64,000 nt of DNA, taken from the NCBI GenBank assembly GCA_035772405.1, contig JAYKKM010000428.1, positions 3,990,001 through 4,054,000 on the forward strand. Direction: 5' to 3'. Made by a program: the position numbers and the translations under genes. This document shows positions 53,133-64,000 of the stretch, one piece after another (position 1 is the first letter of the stretch; each line of letters starts with the position of its first letter). The stretch is from Chrysogorgia sp. JL179-B06. Its lineage: Eukaryota > Cnidaria > Anthozoa > Scleralcyonacea > Chrysogorgiidae. The notes below the pieces were generated by a model that worked only from the letters and a program-made list of their open reading frames with translations, did no database searches and was not told the origin of the DNA.

Positions 53133-54412
53133 ATTTACTGCATCGCAGAAGATCAGCGATCCATTGAAGGAGATGATTAAAGATCAGGCCGAATTACAGA
53201 ATATCAAAGCAAGTCTGCACAAACAAAATAATCAACAAATGGAAAGCGAAGCCGCAGAAGTTAGAGAGAGTTTACACATGCAGAAGCAAGAGTAATGGAT
53301 CTTCTTAGGGGAAAAGGTTCATCATCGTGGTTAACGGCTTTACCAATAAAAGATCATGGGTTTAACTTAAACAAAGGCGAATTTCGCAATGCCATCTGCC
53401 TAAGATATGGTTGGCAACTGAGAAATATACCGCAGTTTTGTATCTGTGGAATAAAGCTCAGCTTACCATGCCATGATATGCCCATATGAATCATTTTCCG
53501 TCACAACGAGATTCGTGACCTAACAGCAGATTGGCTGAGCGAAATTTATACCGATGTTGAGAAAGAGCCACAGTTACAACCTCTTAATGGAGAGATCATT
53601 CTTCCAAGAACAGCGAACAGACAAGATGCCAGAGCTGATATAAGAGCCAGGGGATTCTGTGGTCGGCGGCAAAGTGCATATTTTGATGTAAGGGGTTTTC
53701 ATCACAATGCACCTAGCTATTGCAATACCAGTATCCAGGTCTAACGTCTTATATAGGAAGCAGGAGCAAGCAAAGAAACGGGAATATGGTGACAGAATTA
53801 AGGAAGTTGAGAATGCCTCTTTCACACTCCTTGTATTTTGTACCACTGGCGGGCTAAGTAAAGAGACCTTAATAGCATACAAACGTATGGCTGAGCTGTT
53901 AGCAAATAAGAGAAAGACGGAGTATAGTACTACCTTCGCATGGATGATATGTTCTCTTTCGTTTGCCTTAATTAGATCAGCAGTTGCATGTACGAGGCAC
54001 CAGAGTATCCTCATTACGACATGCATCAGAAATGAACATTGAACTTATGGGGCTTTCCAATTACACGGTCAGACCGGTCTGTCTGGCAATATTTTGCTAA
54101 ATGGAACACGATACATTTGAGGAGTGTGGCTGGTCTGACCAGAAAAGTTGGGCCTAATCAAGAGGAGGTCCATTCTGGCCGGACTAACCAGTCTGACCGT
54201 GTAAATGGAAAGCCCCTTTAGTTATGGAGAAAGTCGACTATTTTCTATTTTACTCTTTATATTTAATATATTGTTATTATAAATTTAGTTCCCAGTTTTA
54301 ATTAATATGAATATTTTTAAACAATTAGTTTCGAATAGACTTCATTTTACTATATAATATATTGTAAATATAATAGTTATGTTCAAGTGTTAATAAACGA
54401 TTATTATTATAT
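53132..54412 (+). pseudogene. LINE C-terminal region with CCHC and Asp-rich nuclease-like motif, 5'-truncated
   Basis: 53263-53480 reads EARVMDLLRGKGSSSWLTAL, NKGEFRNAICLRYGWQLRN and CICGIKLS, then after a shift HAMICPY, forming C-x-C-x7-H-x3-C. Next RHNEIRDLTADWLSEIY, LQPLNGEI and ARADIRARGFC...SAYFDVRGFH (53630-53700), with two Asp residues spaced like a restriction-like endonuclease core. Frame-shifted tail: KKREYGDRIKEVENASFTLL and LSKETLIAYKRMAEL. The whole is a post-RT region of a LINE family abundant in cnidarians (from memory). The 3' UTR, interrupted by a MITE, ends near 54412 in GATTATTATTAT. Confidence 0.6.
54048..54217. mobile_element. Harbinger-type MITE, 170 bp, TTA duplication
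   Basis: GGGGCTTTCCAATTACACGG with inverse CCGTGTAAATGGAAAGCCCC and TTA on both sides (54045-54047, 54218-54220). The interior repeats GGTCTGACC-type motifs. Confidence 0.85.
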
Positions 54413-54545
54413 TGGACTGCCTTACGTACTACGTTAGGGTAAACATGCACAGGGTTTGTATGTTATTTGGAGTTTTAATAACAGATTGTTATTGTCACAA
54501 TTATTTTTGTATTTTTAGCACAAAATGATTGAATAAACTTTTGAT

Positions 54546-54583
54546 TGTTATTATTATTATTATTAATTATTATTATTATATCT
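54546..54583 (-). repeat. (ATT)n, 3' tail of minus-strand LINE A
   Basis: TTATTATTATTATTAATTAT; reads as an (AAT)n tail on the minus strand. Confidence 0.8.
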
Positions 54584-57523
54584 GATTTACACGGAAAAGT
54601 ATCTAATTACTATCAGGTCACATCCCGTGACTTAAGATAGTAAACTGTATCTATTCTTTTGTCCTTCTTAGCTCAATATTTATTCTAACTCAACAGCTGC
54701 TCCCAACAGCCAGCCAACCATTACAGAAAACCTGCCTGAGGCAGGTTTTCTGAAATGGTTCTATCCCTGGCATGAAGTCGATTCTCGTAAGATTGATAGT
54801 TAGATTTCTGGTTACTAATCTAAGGGCACCAATGATGATTGGTACTATCAACACTTTCTCTACTTCACCCTTCCAACATTTCAATATCTCATATTTAAGA
54901 TCCGTGTAAACTTTAACTTTCTCTCACTCTCTTCTCACAATTATTGTGTCAAATGGGCACGTTATACCAATTATAAAGCAGGTTTTCGACTTCTTATCCA
55001 GTATCAGAATATCAGGTTTATTATGGTCTATTTTTGACTCTGTTTGTATAGAAAAATTCCATAATAAATTTACTTCTTCGTTCTCCAGCACTTTAATGTC
55101 AGTGTCAACATAGCGTTCGTAACTTTTTTACCGTGTGAGGAAAACCATATTTTTTGCACATGTTCCAGTAGATGATTGTTGCTACTTTATCATATCTCGA
55201 TTTCTTATATTCATTTTGCGTTAATTGTTTACATTCTGACACGACATGGCTGACTGTCTCGTCTGCTTCTTCACACATTCTGCACTTCGGTGATATATCT
55301 CCTTTGTCATCATTCGCTTAATCCAATTCGTTCTAATAGCTTGGTCTTGTGCGGCTAATATTAATCCTTCTGTTTCTTTCTTCAAGTATCCCCTTTTCAA
55401 CCACAACCAGCTTCCTTTCTCATCTCTCACATCTTTTGTCTCTTTAAAGAACACAGAGTGGAGCTTTTTAGAGTTGAAGTTTGATTTTCTTTCCTCAATC
55501 AATTACTTTTTTTTTAAACTGGGTCGTCGCTTTCTTTCATAACTCCCTCCTTAACCACTTCTTTCAATAGGTTTTCATCCTCTTTCAGGTAGAATCCCAA
55601 GCTATTCTCTTCTAAATGCACTGTTTCCTCAACAACATCTATCTGTGGATGCATACTTCGGTATATCGTTAACATTTTCCTAGTTTTTGGATCCATCTCC
55701 TGTAGTTCTAAGTTAGTCCATTCTATAATTCCAGCCCCATAGCGTATGAGAGACACAGCCTTTGAGTTGATAGCTTGGATTATGTTACCTGCATTCAAAC
55801 TCGATTTCAAAATCTTCCGGAAAGTACTCGTTTCTCATGATGGATTTCATTTCTTGGCTTTTCACTTTCTAACACACCCAAATATTTATATCCATCCTCT
55901 TCCAGTGATTTAATCTTCTCTCCACTTGGTAACTCTATCCCTTCACTAAACACCATTTTCCCCTGTTCATCTGAATCATCGCACATTTCTCAATTCCAAA
56001 TTCCATTCCAATATCGTCACTAAATATCCTTACTGTTTGCACTAATGAATCAAGTTGTCGCATGTTCTTTCCATATAACTTCAAGTCATATATCCATAAA
56101 TCATAGGTGGTTGATCTTTCCTCTATTCTTTCCTAGTACATAGCCATCTTTCATTTCATTTGATCGTGGAATTAATACAAATAAAATGGGTGAAAGGCTA
56201 TCTCCTTGAAAAATACCTCTCAATGTTAACCTCTCCCAACTTTTCTCCTCCCGACGTCAACTCCACTCTCCAATGCTTCATAGAGTTCCTAATCAATGTT
56301 GTTATGTTCTTAGACACTTTAAATATATCCAAACATTCAAGGATCCAAGAATAAGGGACCATATCAAAGGCTTTCTATCCAAGCTATACATACATTGGTC
56401 AGTCTCCTTTTGCAGTTTTTCGACACCATCTTGTCTATCATTAGTTGGTAATTTGTTCCTTTACTCTTTCTACGGCAGCCTTTCTGTTCTGCTGGTAATA
56501 AGTTCTTTCTTTCTATAAAATGGTTATACACCTCTTCACCTATTATCCCTGCTAACAATTTCCACATCATAGGTAAACATGTAATGGGTCTAAAATTTGA
56601 CACTTACGCTCCTTTTAACTTATCTTTCAAGATCAAGCAAGTTCTTCCGTATGTCATCCACTCTAGAACCTCTCCCGATTTAATATGTTCATTTAATTTC
56701 TCTGCGATCATACCATGCAAACTGGTGAATCCCTTCATCTAATAGCCTTGTACCTTATCAGGCCCCCATTTGCTTTCCACTTTGGCATCTTCTTCATTTT
56801 CTTTTAGACACTTTCGATAGTAATGGTGATATCTTCTTGTTCTTCAATATTTCTGTACATTTATTGACATCACTTATCCACTGTGCATTTTCATTATGCT
56901 TCATGTTGTTATACCATATATTACTCCAGAATCTCTTACTTTCTCCAGCCTCTGGTTTAATATCACTATCTCTTTCAATTCCTTCTATTAAATCAAAGAG
57001 GCGTTTATTATGACAAGGTATAATTATTCAAGCTTGACCTTAAGACTATCACTCTTTAGATTGTTTATTCACTGGTCTAATTTCCTTATGTCTTTTCTAA
57101 TTTCACGTATCTTCTTCGATATTCTTCTCGTCCACCATGATTCTCCTTTTTTCTAAGATGTTTTCTTTATTCCTAGTATTAACGTATTCATTTCTCCAAT
57201 ATTTTCAGTTTTTATCCTGTTTATCACACTATTTACGACAGCTGTTTTTTCGCGTACCCTTTTCCGATTAACCGATCTCAAGTTTCCTGGTCGGGTTCTT
57301 GTAATTTCCTTTGTACCTGTGCCAATACCTCACACTGTTCTTCATTCAAGTTACTGTAGTCAATCTCACGGTCACGACTCCATCTTACTGTTTCATTATC
57401 TGCTGTTTTATTATCGACTGGTTCTTGATAACCTCCCTCGGAATTGGTTCCTGCTACTTTATCTAAATTTTGAGATCTGGAACTATCTTCCTTTTCATTA
57501 CCTCCCTCGTTGATTTTCCTACA
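54584..57523 (-). pseudogene. REL-type LINE, copy A
   Basis: Minus-strand order: WWTRRISKKIREIRKDIRKL (about 57135), [19 protein letters not shown] and [20 protein letters not shown] (RT fingers/palm, 56603-56364), then many stops. LKSSLNAGN...AVSLIRYGAGIIEWTN (55810-55514) and YLKKETEGLILAAQDQAIRT (55400) mark the thumb. The C-terminus has a decayed CCHC and NKPDILILDKKSKTCFIIGI (about 55060), like the PD...D of a restriction-like endonuclease (REL) with the second Asp changed to Gly. VLIVPIIIGALR follows. Near the 3' end is a hairpin, AGAAAACCTGCCTGAGGCAG and on. Element class is inferred from the CCHC-plus-REL arrangement of R2/R4/Dong-like LINEs. Confidence 0.7.
54720..54746. repeat. Perfect 12-bp stem, 3-nt loop hairpin near the LINE A 3' end
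   Basis: AGAAAACCTGCC, loop TGA, GGCAGGTTTTCT. Confidence 0.9.
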
Positions 57524-57541
57524 TTATTATTATTATTATTT
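57524..57541 (-). repeat. (ATT)n between LINE B 3' end and LINE A 5' end
   Basis: Short ATT run shared by both junctions. Confidence 0.85.
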
Positions 57542-58380
57542 GTCTTCGCGCAACTTGATGTTCAGTTGGTGTTTATCAGTGGCAGCTGTCTACAACTATA
57601 GTAGACTAAGGTGACACTGGGTTGTTTAGCTTTCTAATGTTTTTCTTAGTATCCTTGTTGTTCCAAGTAGCGGCGTTTTCTGAATTTGTTCAATTTTCAC
57701 CTTGATTCCAATCTTTTCTATCCACTGTTCAAACCTTTTAGATTCCAATCTTTTCTATCCACTGTTCAAACTTTTTACTCACAGCTCCTAGAGCTCCAAC
57801 TACAACTGGAACTATTTCTACCTTCCTCATCGACCACAGTCGTTTAACCTCTCGCTTCAATTTATCATATTTCTCTATCTTTTCTCATTCCTTCTTTCAG
57901 ACTCTGTTGTCTCCCGGGATAACAATATCGATTATCATGCATTTCCGTTCTTTTTTGTCTACTATGATTATATCTGGTCTCCTACACTCTATGTATTGGT
58001 CACACTGAATCATAAAATCCCAAAGCATCTTTATCTGATTTGATTCCACCACTCCTTCGGGGGGTATACTCGTACCATTTGTCTACTCTTTCTAGGCCAT
58101 ATTTTCCACATAGTGTCCAATGAATAATCCTTGCAACATTGTCATGGCGTCGTTTGTACTCTCTTTGAGCTAGCTTTGTACATTCACTGATTAAGTGTCC
58201 CACGCTTTCTCCCTTTTCTCCACAGAGCCTGCACAACGGTGATTCTACTGTCTTGTCTATGTTGAACTTGATGTAGTTAGTTCTTAATGCCTGTTCCTGG
58301 GCTGCACATATCAAAGCCTATGTTCCTGGCTTTAAATCACTATTTTTCAGCGATCGCCACATCATCTCCTTGTCAATGTT
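57542..58380 (-). pseudogene. REL-type LINE, copy B (C-terminal part only)
   Basis: Minus strand: EMMWRSLKNSDLKPGT, one stop, then ALICAAQEQALRTNYIKF and CRLCGEKGESVGHLISECTK, a clear C-x2-C-x8-H-x4-C zinc motif. Next YKRRHDNVARIIHW, then in another frame YIECRRPDIIIVDKKERKCM and IIDIVIPGDNRV: the R-P-D...D spacing of a restriction-like endonuclease, with both acids kept. The 3' end has an (AAT)n tail at 57541. 5' truncation at 58380 lies against a microsatellite. Same family as copies A, C and D. Confidence 0.8.
57690..57775. repeat. Local 35-bp tandem duplication in copy B
   Basis: GATTCCAATCTTTTCTATCC followed by ACTGTTCAAAC occurs twice (about 57703 and 57740). Confidence 0.85.
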
Positions 58381-58383
58381 ATA

Positions 58384-58564
<181 letters not shown>

Positions 58565-58594
58565 GAAAGCAATAAAAACTGTTTGTTAACTTAC

Positions 58595-58745
58595 ACGTTT
58601 TTGGTCCAGATAAATTTGACATAAAGCCTTCGACAGCTTCACCCACCATACTTCCTGCTGTTAGTAAGTAACTTTGCTGCTCATCGGAGAAACTTGAATC
58701 TATAAGATGATTTGGAAAGTTTGTGCTTATTGGGAACGATTTAGT
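58595..58745 (-). CDS. Possible internal exon of an unknown gene
   Basis: The minus strand reads NHLIDSSFSDEQQSYLLTAG then SMVGEAVEGFMSNLSGPKT and meets a consensus donor GTAAGT (58594-58589). Codon-like composition and the donor suggest a real exon. The upstream acceptor is unclear and no partner exon was found. Could also be a transposon exon. Confidence 0.3.
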
Positions 58746-58902
58746 GAGATTAAAAATTAGTATTTTCTGACAAGCTGCGATATGAAAGGTTCATTCAAAC
58801 GACTTTTGCCGACCTAACTGATTCAAGGTATCACAGTACAAGCTTACTGTAGTATTACAAACATTTCTTAAATTATATAAAATAAACGACTTTAGCTTTT
58901 TA

Positions 58903-59130
58903 TGAAGCAATGTAACGTGTTTAAATCTTTCCTGTCTGGCGCAGTCAAAATCGGTCGCATAAGACTGACGAAATCGTGAATAGAAAAACACGGCATACGG
59001 TTAACGCAAGAGTAAAACGTGAAACTCGATAAGCGCCAGGCACCTGATAACCACTCACACGTCACGTTTGATTTGATTTCATAAACAACTCTGCGATTAG
59101 TGGCATTTTGAATTTTCATGATGCTACGCG
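58903..59130 (-). repeat. Dispersed repeat, inverse of 28418-28628
   Basis: Directly precedes the RecQ-like fragment. Matches the repeat inside the 27430-30510 fold-back element over about 210 bp. Confidence 0.75.
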
Positions 59131-59383
59131 GTGCTGATTGTTATTTCGCTATTAAAATATTTAATGAGCGACCAAATCGAGATTCTTGGATCCATATTGG
59201 CAACGTAGATGATCCGGAGATCGTGCAACAAGTAATAAACGGATACTATATGTACTTGTGTATTGCTCCCCAGAGGCTATATATGTTGTCCATTGCTACC
59301 TGGAGGGGCATTCTTAGCTGTCCTTCCTTTCAGGTGAAATTGATTGGAGTTGCTATTGATGAAGCTCATTGTATTACCCAGTG
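59118..59383 (+). pseudogene. RecQ-family helicase fragment, exon with DEAH box
   Basis: Frame-broken start (LKYLMSDQIEIL, then GNVDDPEIVQQVINGYYMYL), then CIAPQRL (motif Ia-like), WRGILSCPSF and LIGVAIDEAHCITQW, the RecQ form of helicase motif II. Only the part between motifs Ia and II is present; the ATP-binding motif I is absent and the dispersed repeat lies where it should be. The exon ends with two bases of the Trp codon at 59383 before GTACTT. RecQ enzymes unwind DNA in repair. This looks like a decayed copy of one of the many RecQ-like genes found in cnidarians. Confidence 0.65.
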
Positions 59384-59618
59384 GTACTTTTGTTTTATGG
59401 TAAAACTTTCTATATTTGTGTTTATCATCTTTGTTTTCTAGTTTTGTTTGACTGTAAATGTTCACGAACAAAGTAATATTATTTTGATTATTATCAAGAT
59501 TTATTTATATATTTAATCACCCAATTTATTTAAAATAAGTATTTAGTTATGTACTATAGTTTAGATTTAGAAATAATCAATGCATTAATTCCTGTTGTTA
59601 TGTTTTATTTTCATATAG
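59384..59618 (+). other. Predicted 235-bp intron in the RecQ fragment
   Basis: GTACTT ... TTTATTTTCATATAG; the codon phase matches across it (TG|G). Confidence 0.55.
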
Positions 59619-59672
59619 GGACTCGCCAGATGCAAAAAAAAGTTCCCTTTAGGAAGTGGTATGGATATATGG
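59619..59672 (+). pseudogene. RecQ-like fragment, next exon
   Basis: 54 bp between TATAG and GTGAGA. After DSPDA an 8-A run shifts the frame; beyond it VPFRKWYGYMG resembles the segment after motif II in related proteins. One fewer A would keep one open frame, so this is probably a homopolymer frameshift. No later exon (motifs III-VI) was found. Confidence 0.45.
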
Positions 59673-60508
59673 GTGAGATAATATCTGTCATTCTTAAAGC
59701 ATGTAGCATCATAATCTTGACTTAAAGCATGCATATCATAATCATAAACTGGCGCGAGACTGGTGACAGTAACTATCCAGAATGCATTTAAGATTGATCT
59801 TAATTTAGACCAATCATGTACACATTATAATGAACTTCGCGGGATTCCAGAACAAGAATTTGTTCGCCAATTCGCAGACGAATATAAATATAAATGAATA
59901 AAATATTTTAAAGTTGGATTTTGTAAAAAACAAACACCAAGGTTTTGGAGTTCCAAAGTGAAAACGAGTCGAAGTTCCCGGCAAAGTAAACAAGAATATA
60001 CAGAGTTAGATCAAGCTTGATATACAGAAATTTACAGTAAAGTCTCAGATGTTACTGCCGGTGTGGCAAAGTGATTGAAAACTTGACCGTGAAACCAAAA
60101 CCTGCAGGTACAAATCTCGAACCTACGGATTTTTTCAGATTTTTCTTCTTTTTCCAAATGTCGAGTTATTTCTATTCCTTTCTATTTTTCTTTCTTTCTA
60201 TTTACTAAAAACATTTTTTCGCAATGAAACTATTCTTTATGGCTAATTAATTTATTTCAACCTCTTAGTCGTGGTCCAATTAATTAGGATACGCCAGATA
60301 GTATGGCACAGATAGTATGGCATTTTGTTTTTACCATCCATAGAGCAAAGGGTTGTTGGCCGTTGGGTACACGTATTTCTAGTCTTTATCCAAAAATCAA
60401 GCTTAGGTAACTGAAATATAACATGATTTAACATTATTCTCTGTAACACTATGTGTATATGTTACATACTGTACATGCACGTTAGCGACGATAAAGCGAC
60501 GATAGTTA
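59673..60508. other. No gene; possible tRNA-like head at about 60062-60125
   Basis: GGTGTGGCAAAGTGATTG resembles an A box and GGTACAAATCTCG a poor B box, about 50 bp apart, suggesting a worn SINE. The rest is AT-rich. Confidence 0.35.
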
Positions 60509-60532
60509 ACGCAAATAATAATAATTATAATA
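60509..60532 (+). repeat. (AAT)n at LINE C 5' junction
   Basis: AATAATAATAATTATAATAA. Confidence 0.8.
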
Positions 60533-62652
60533 ATAGATCAGACAAAGAAGACTACCTAGAAAGATTCAATGATATTGCGGATGCGACTGGTTTCTGGAAA
60601 TCGCTATGGGAAGGTAAAGGAACAGGAAAAGTCACAACCGAGTTGCTAAAGAAATTAGAAAAGCGATTGGTGAAAGAGTTCCCCCACCCCCGGAGGAGGA
60701 TTTCAACTTGAGCACAGCCCAAGCTACGAAGGTGATCTCCAAAAAGATCGTGTCGCTAATTGCCGACCAGATCGTGTCGCTAATTGCTGGTGGGAAAAGG
60801 AGGAGGTCCTTCAAACGAGAGTTGCCAAATCCTTTCAAGCAATAGCACAGTACGATCATGAGATACCCAGATGGTTTACAGGAGGGGAAAACTTCGCTTA
60901 TCACTAAACCGGGTGAATTCAACAGTGGAAACCACAGGCCCATTACATGCCTGAATACAGTGTATACATGGTTCACGTCTTCCCTATTGAAACCAGTTGA
61001 TCATCACATATATGGACTGATGCAGAGCGAGAAAAGGGGAGCCAAAGAGAATTGCAGTGGAACGTTTGATAATTTGATGATAGATCGTATCGTATGTCAA
61101 GATAGTCAGAGAGGAATTTAGCGTGGGATGGATAGATGTGCGTAAAGCATACGACTCAGTAGACCACCAGTAGCTAAAGGAGATGTTTTCCCTGCATCGT
61201 TTTCCAAGATGGATTTGTAACGTGGTAGCAAGGCTTAGTGCCAAATGTAACACTAGAATAACAGTAAGAACGAAGAAGGGCATTCAGACATCAGAGATCA
61301 TCAGTTTCAACAAGGGATTACGTATACCACAGGGAGACGCCTTGTGTCCCAGATTATTCACGTTATGTTTAAATCCTGTTGCATGGAGCCTGAAAGCTAC
61401 TGAGGGCTACCATCTGCCCAAGCCAATTGGAATGAAGATCACCGACCTTATATATTGATGACATGAACATTTACGCGTCAACAGAAAGGAAACTAGAGAT
61501 GGTGATTAAAAACGTGAAAAGTGGGATGGAAGACATTGGACTCCAATGGAATAAGAAGAAGTGTGCCGTGGCGCACGTCAAGAAAGGCAACCTCGTGAGG
61601 TCGGAAGGGATGAAGATAGATCCATGTGCAGAAGTAATAGAAAGTTTGAAAGAAGGCTCTCACTACAATTTCCAAGGAGTATTAGAGAACATTCGCCAGG
61701 AAGACAACTTAGTATTGGAGAGCGCGGCAAAGGTGCATCAACAAAGACTCTCCGTCATATGGTCAAGTCCGCTGTCGGACTATAACAAGGTCCTAGCGAC
61801 AAACCAGTTCGCGCTTCCAGTACTCTTCGCTTCCAGTACATATTTAATGTGGACACAGATATGGCCGATCGCAGAATTACAAAAACTTGACAGTGCCTCA
61901 AGGAAAGTAATGGTAGAGAATGTTGCCAAGCATCCATTGGGCTCCATAAAATTGATATACCCCCCAGACGAATTGGAGGAAGGGGCCTGAAATCGATCGA
62001 GCAGGAGTATAAGCTGATTAAGATCAAGGCAGCGATCAACCTTTAAACCGAGAAACCAAGACCGGACAGTGGGCTTGGTGAGAAAGTTTGAAGAGAAAGC
62101 AGCCAAACAAGGAAGGCGATCAATAATCAAGGATGCTGAGAAGTACTCCGAGGAAATAGGTCTGAACTTAGAGCTGCGTCACCCAGATCCAATCGGCCAT
62201 ACGGGAGATAACAAAGATGTTGGTACCAAGAAGATTGGAGTGTGGACACGAAAAGCCATGGAAAACAAATCCTATGAAGAACAGGATGTGTGGGAAGGTG
62301 GCATAGACAGTCGAACATGTGATGGCAGGCTGTGCTCTTGCTCAAACTAAATATTTGGCAAGACACAACGCGGCACTCAAAATCTTGTATTTCGAGCTAC
62401 TAAGAGATTATGACCTAATTGAATCCATTGCACCATGGTATTCGCCCAAAGAGCCTAACCCCGAACCTAACCCTGACACCACCATAGCGTATTGCGATGT
62501 CCCTGTTTTCGCGGAAATTTTTTTTTATATTCATAATAAGTTTCAAGGAATTAAGATGTAAGTAGTATAATAACCCAGAAGTTGGTAACGGTTATCCACC
62601 TAACTTCAGGAAAATAGGTTTCACGAGGCTTCCAGATGTACTTATACTGCCA

Positions 62653-62654
<2 letters not shown>
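60533..62654 (+). pseudogene. REL-type LINE, copy C (RT to C-terminus)
   Basis: GFWKSLWEGKGTGKVTTELL (linker), SGNHRPITCLNTVYTWFTS (RT fingers), GWIDVRKAYDSVDH (motif A, 61128-61170, followed by a stop), FNKGLRIPQGDALCPRLFTL (motif B), YIDDMNIYAS (motif C, 61450-61475, out of frame by one base). The thumb is open at 61463-61990: MEDIGLQWNKKKCAVAHVKK, WTQIWPIAELQKLDSASRKV. 62069-62340 EKAAKQGRRSIIKDAEKY. The zinc finger is truncated: only [20 protein letters not shown] remains, then [17 protein letters not shown] and DVPVFAE. The endonuclease core is missing. All three RT catalytic motifs survive despite frameshifts. Confidence 0.8.

Positions 62655-62704
<50 letters not shown>
62655..62704 (+). 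repeat. (AAT)n, 3' tail of LINE C
   Basis: About 50 bp of pure AAT. Confidence 0.95.
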
Positions 62705-62705
<1 letters not shown>

Positions 62706-62952
62706 GCATCCAACGCGCGCAGTCCCTGAAACTATACGAACTATATAGAAAAGAAAAAAAAAGTTAATTTAAAATGTATCTTTAAATGTTCAGTAATTCC
62801 GGATTTGTCCAGTCCTTATTTCTACAACAAAATATATAGTATGTTGTTCTAATGGCGATAGACATAATTCTCCTAATACAATAATTTTGGTGTTTGTTAT
62901 CAAGACCTAGATCGCTCAACATATCTAAAAATGTATGACATTCTTTTGAGAA

Positions 62953-62954
<2 letters not shown>
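62705..62954. other. No recognisable gene
   Basis: AT-rich spacer between two (AAT)n arrays. Confidence 0.5.

Positions 62955-63026
<72 letters not shown>
62955..63026 (+). repeat. (AAT)n at LINE D 5' junction
   Basis: About 72 bp of pure AAT ending directly at the LINE coding sequence. Confidence 0.95.
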
Positions 63027-63027
<1 letters not shown>

Positions 63028-64000
63028 GGATGCGAAGGCAGAGGCATTGGATCCGGAGAAGGAGGAGTTTTATAAGTTCCTGGGGATTGAACAGGGAAAG
63101 CAGATTGACAAGAAAAGAGTAATGTTAAGAATAAGAAAAGAAATGCAGAAGAGATTGGAGAAGTTAGAGCTGTATGATAAGAACCTTATGAGGGCAATCA
63201 ACTGCAGAGTAATACCGGTCGCAGGATATGCAATGAATGTTTGCCAGTTCACCAAAAAGGAACTATATGATCTTGACATGATGGTTAAGGAGATCCTACG
63301 CAGAAAAGGAATGCTAGGGAGGCAAGGAAGTGACGAACGGCTCTACATGAATAGGCAGGATGGCGGGCGAGGTTTACAGAGTCTGAGACAGGTCTACAAA
63401 GAGACGAAAGTGCGTGTGGCAACATACATGGTGCTAAACTCAAGCCGCTGGATAAGGACAGCATGGAAGAGAGAGTATAACAGCGAGTACAAAAGACTGA
63501 AAAGGGAAGCACTTCAGGAAATGGGACTTGAAGTCGACTTCAGGCAGGAGGAGATTTGGAAAGATGGAGAGAAGGTGGAGAATGACTGGTCAGGTTGTTG
63601 GAAGGGGCTGAAGGAGATGAAGGGATATCACGACAAGATAAAGAACGAGTATAAAGAGAAAGTCATGCAGAGTCAAGTGTTTGCAAGGCAGGAAAAAGAA
63701 AGCCACATGTGGTTGAGCTCAAATACTACAGCACAGAAGACAGCAGGGATTATGAAGATATTGGAACAAATGGTTGAAACCCGGAAATGGAAAACGATGA
63801 GAGGAATCGGAGATACAAATGGAATATGTGGACAACACGATATGTGGACAACACGATGAAACCGTTCAACACCTGGTATTAGGAGTCAATTGGACAATAG
63901 AGAAAGGACTTCTTCCTGAAAGCACAGTATGGTACGGGGAGAGATGGAAGAAGCGACAAGCACGCAAGGGTAATGAATTCAAATTTTGAAACTTTGAGTA
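63027..64000 (+). pseudogene. REL-type LINE, copy D, runs off the window
   Basis: Open for 270 codons from 63047: KEEFYKFLGIEQGKQIDKKR, ALNCRVIPVAGYAMNVCQF-like thumb (INCRVIPVAGYAMNVCQFTK), KELYDLDMMVKEILRRKGML, MNRQDGGRGLQSLRQVYKET. Then FARQEKESHMWLSSNTTAQK and GICGQHD, the start of the CCHC finger. A 16-bp tandem duplication of ATGTGGACAACACGAT (63825-63856) shifts the frame; beyond it ETVQHLVLGVNW continues the finger. The RT domain is absent (5' truncation at the microsatellite). Except for the duplication this is the best-preserved REL-type copy here. Confidence 0.8.

Overview
This window looks like repeat-dominated nuclear DNA of an animal, most likely an anthozoan cnidarian (coral or sea anemone). 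That guess rests on the mixture of element families: CR1/L2-like LINEs with 2A-like leaders, LINEs whose C-terminus looks like the restriction-like-endonuclease (REL) type and which carry (AAT)n tails, a BEL/Pao LTR element, a hAT element with a spliced gene, PIF/Harbinger-like and Tc1/IS630-like fragments, and many MITEs and fold-back elements. Spliceosomal introns (GT-AG, matching phase) are visible in three places. No complete single-copy host gene was recognised. The only host-like candidates are two exons of a RecQ-family helicase pseudogene (59118-59672) and one possible exon near 58.6 kb.

Layout. 1-3.6 kb: a LINE 3' end, tandem repeats, a rearranged tRNA-related SINE pair and a 1-kb MITE. 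3.6-14.1 kb: a multi-level nest. A CR1-like LINE (3601-4216, 12059-14130) was split by a BEL/Pao element (4217-12058, target duplication GAACT). The BEL element was itself hit in gag by an antisense LINE (5712-6474) and in integrase by a Harbinger-type MITE (10825-11342, TTA duplication). 14.1-22.4 kb: short dispersed repeats, a palindromic GC-rich array (16034-16318), a 5'-truncated LINE (17083-18430) and MITEs. 22.4-25.3 kb: a CR1-like LINE split by a hAT-type MITE carrying a 20-bp minisatellite. 25.9-34.5 kb: three consecutive long inverted-repeat elements, one a near-perfect 1.46-kb palindrome, one with minisatellite arms, and one with a mirrored ORF and a nested Harbinger element. 35.5-45.9 kb: a LINE endonuclease split by a 9.7-kb hAT element whose gene (39690-44742, minus strand) joins an OTU-like cysteine protease domain to a TTF-type zinc finger and hAT transposase. 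A 2.1-kb TTA-flanked element with its own spliced gene sits in the hAT element's 52-bp tandem array. 46.1-51.5 kb: a LINE with a 2A-like leader, interrupted by a stack of four DNA elements and by another LINE end. 52.5-64 kb: simple repeats and five fragments of LINEs with CCHC/REL-like C-termini, each beginning beside an AAT- or ATC-type microsatellite.

Nearly all genes here are transposon genes and nearly all are broken. The least damaged is the hAT transposase: intact 15-bp TIRs, a phase-matched intron and only one frameshift seen. Because the insertions are nested, target-site duplications and restored reading frames allow relative dating. Boundaries and identities come from reading the sequence and the supplied translations only; no database search was run.
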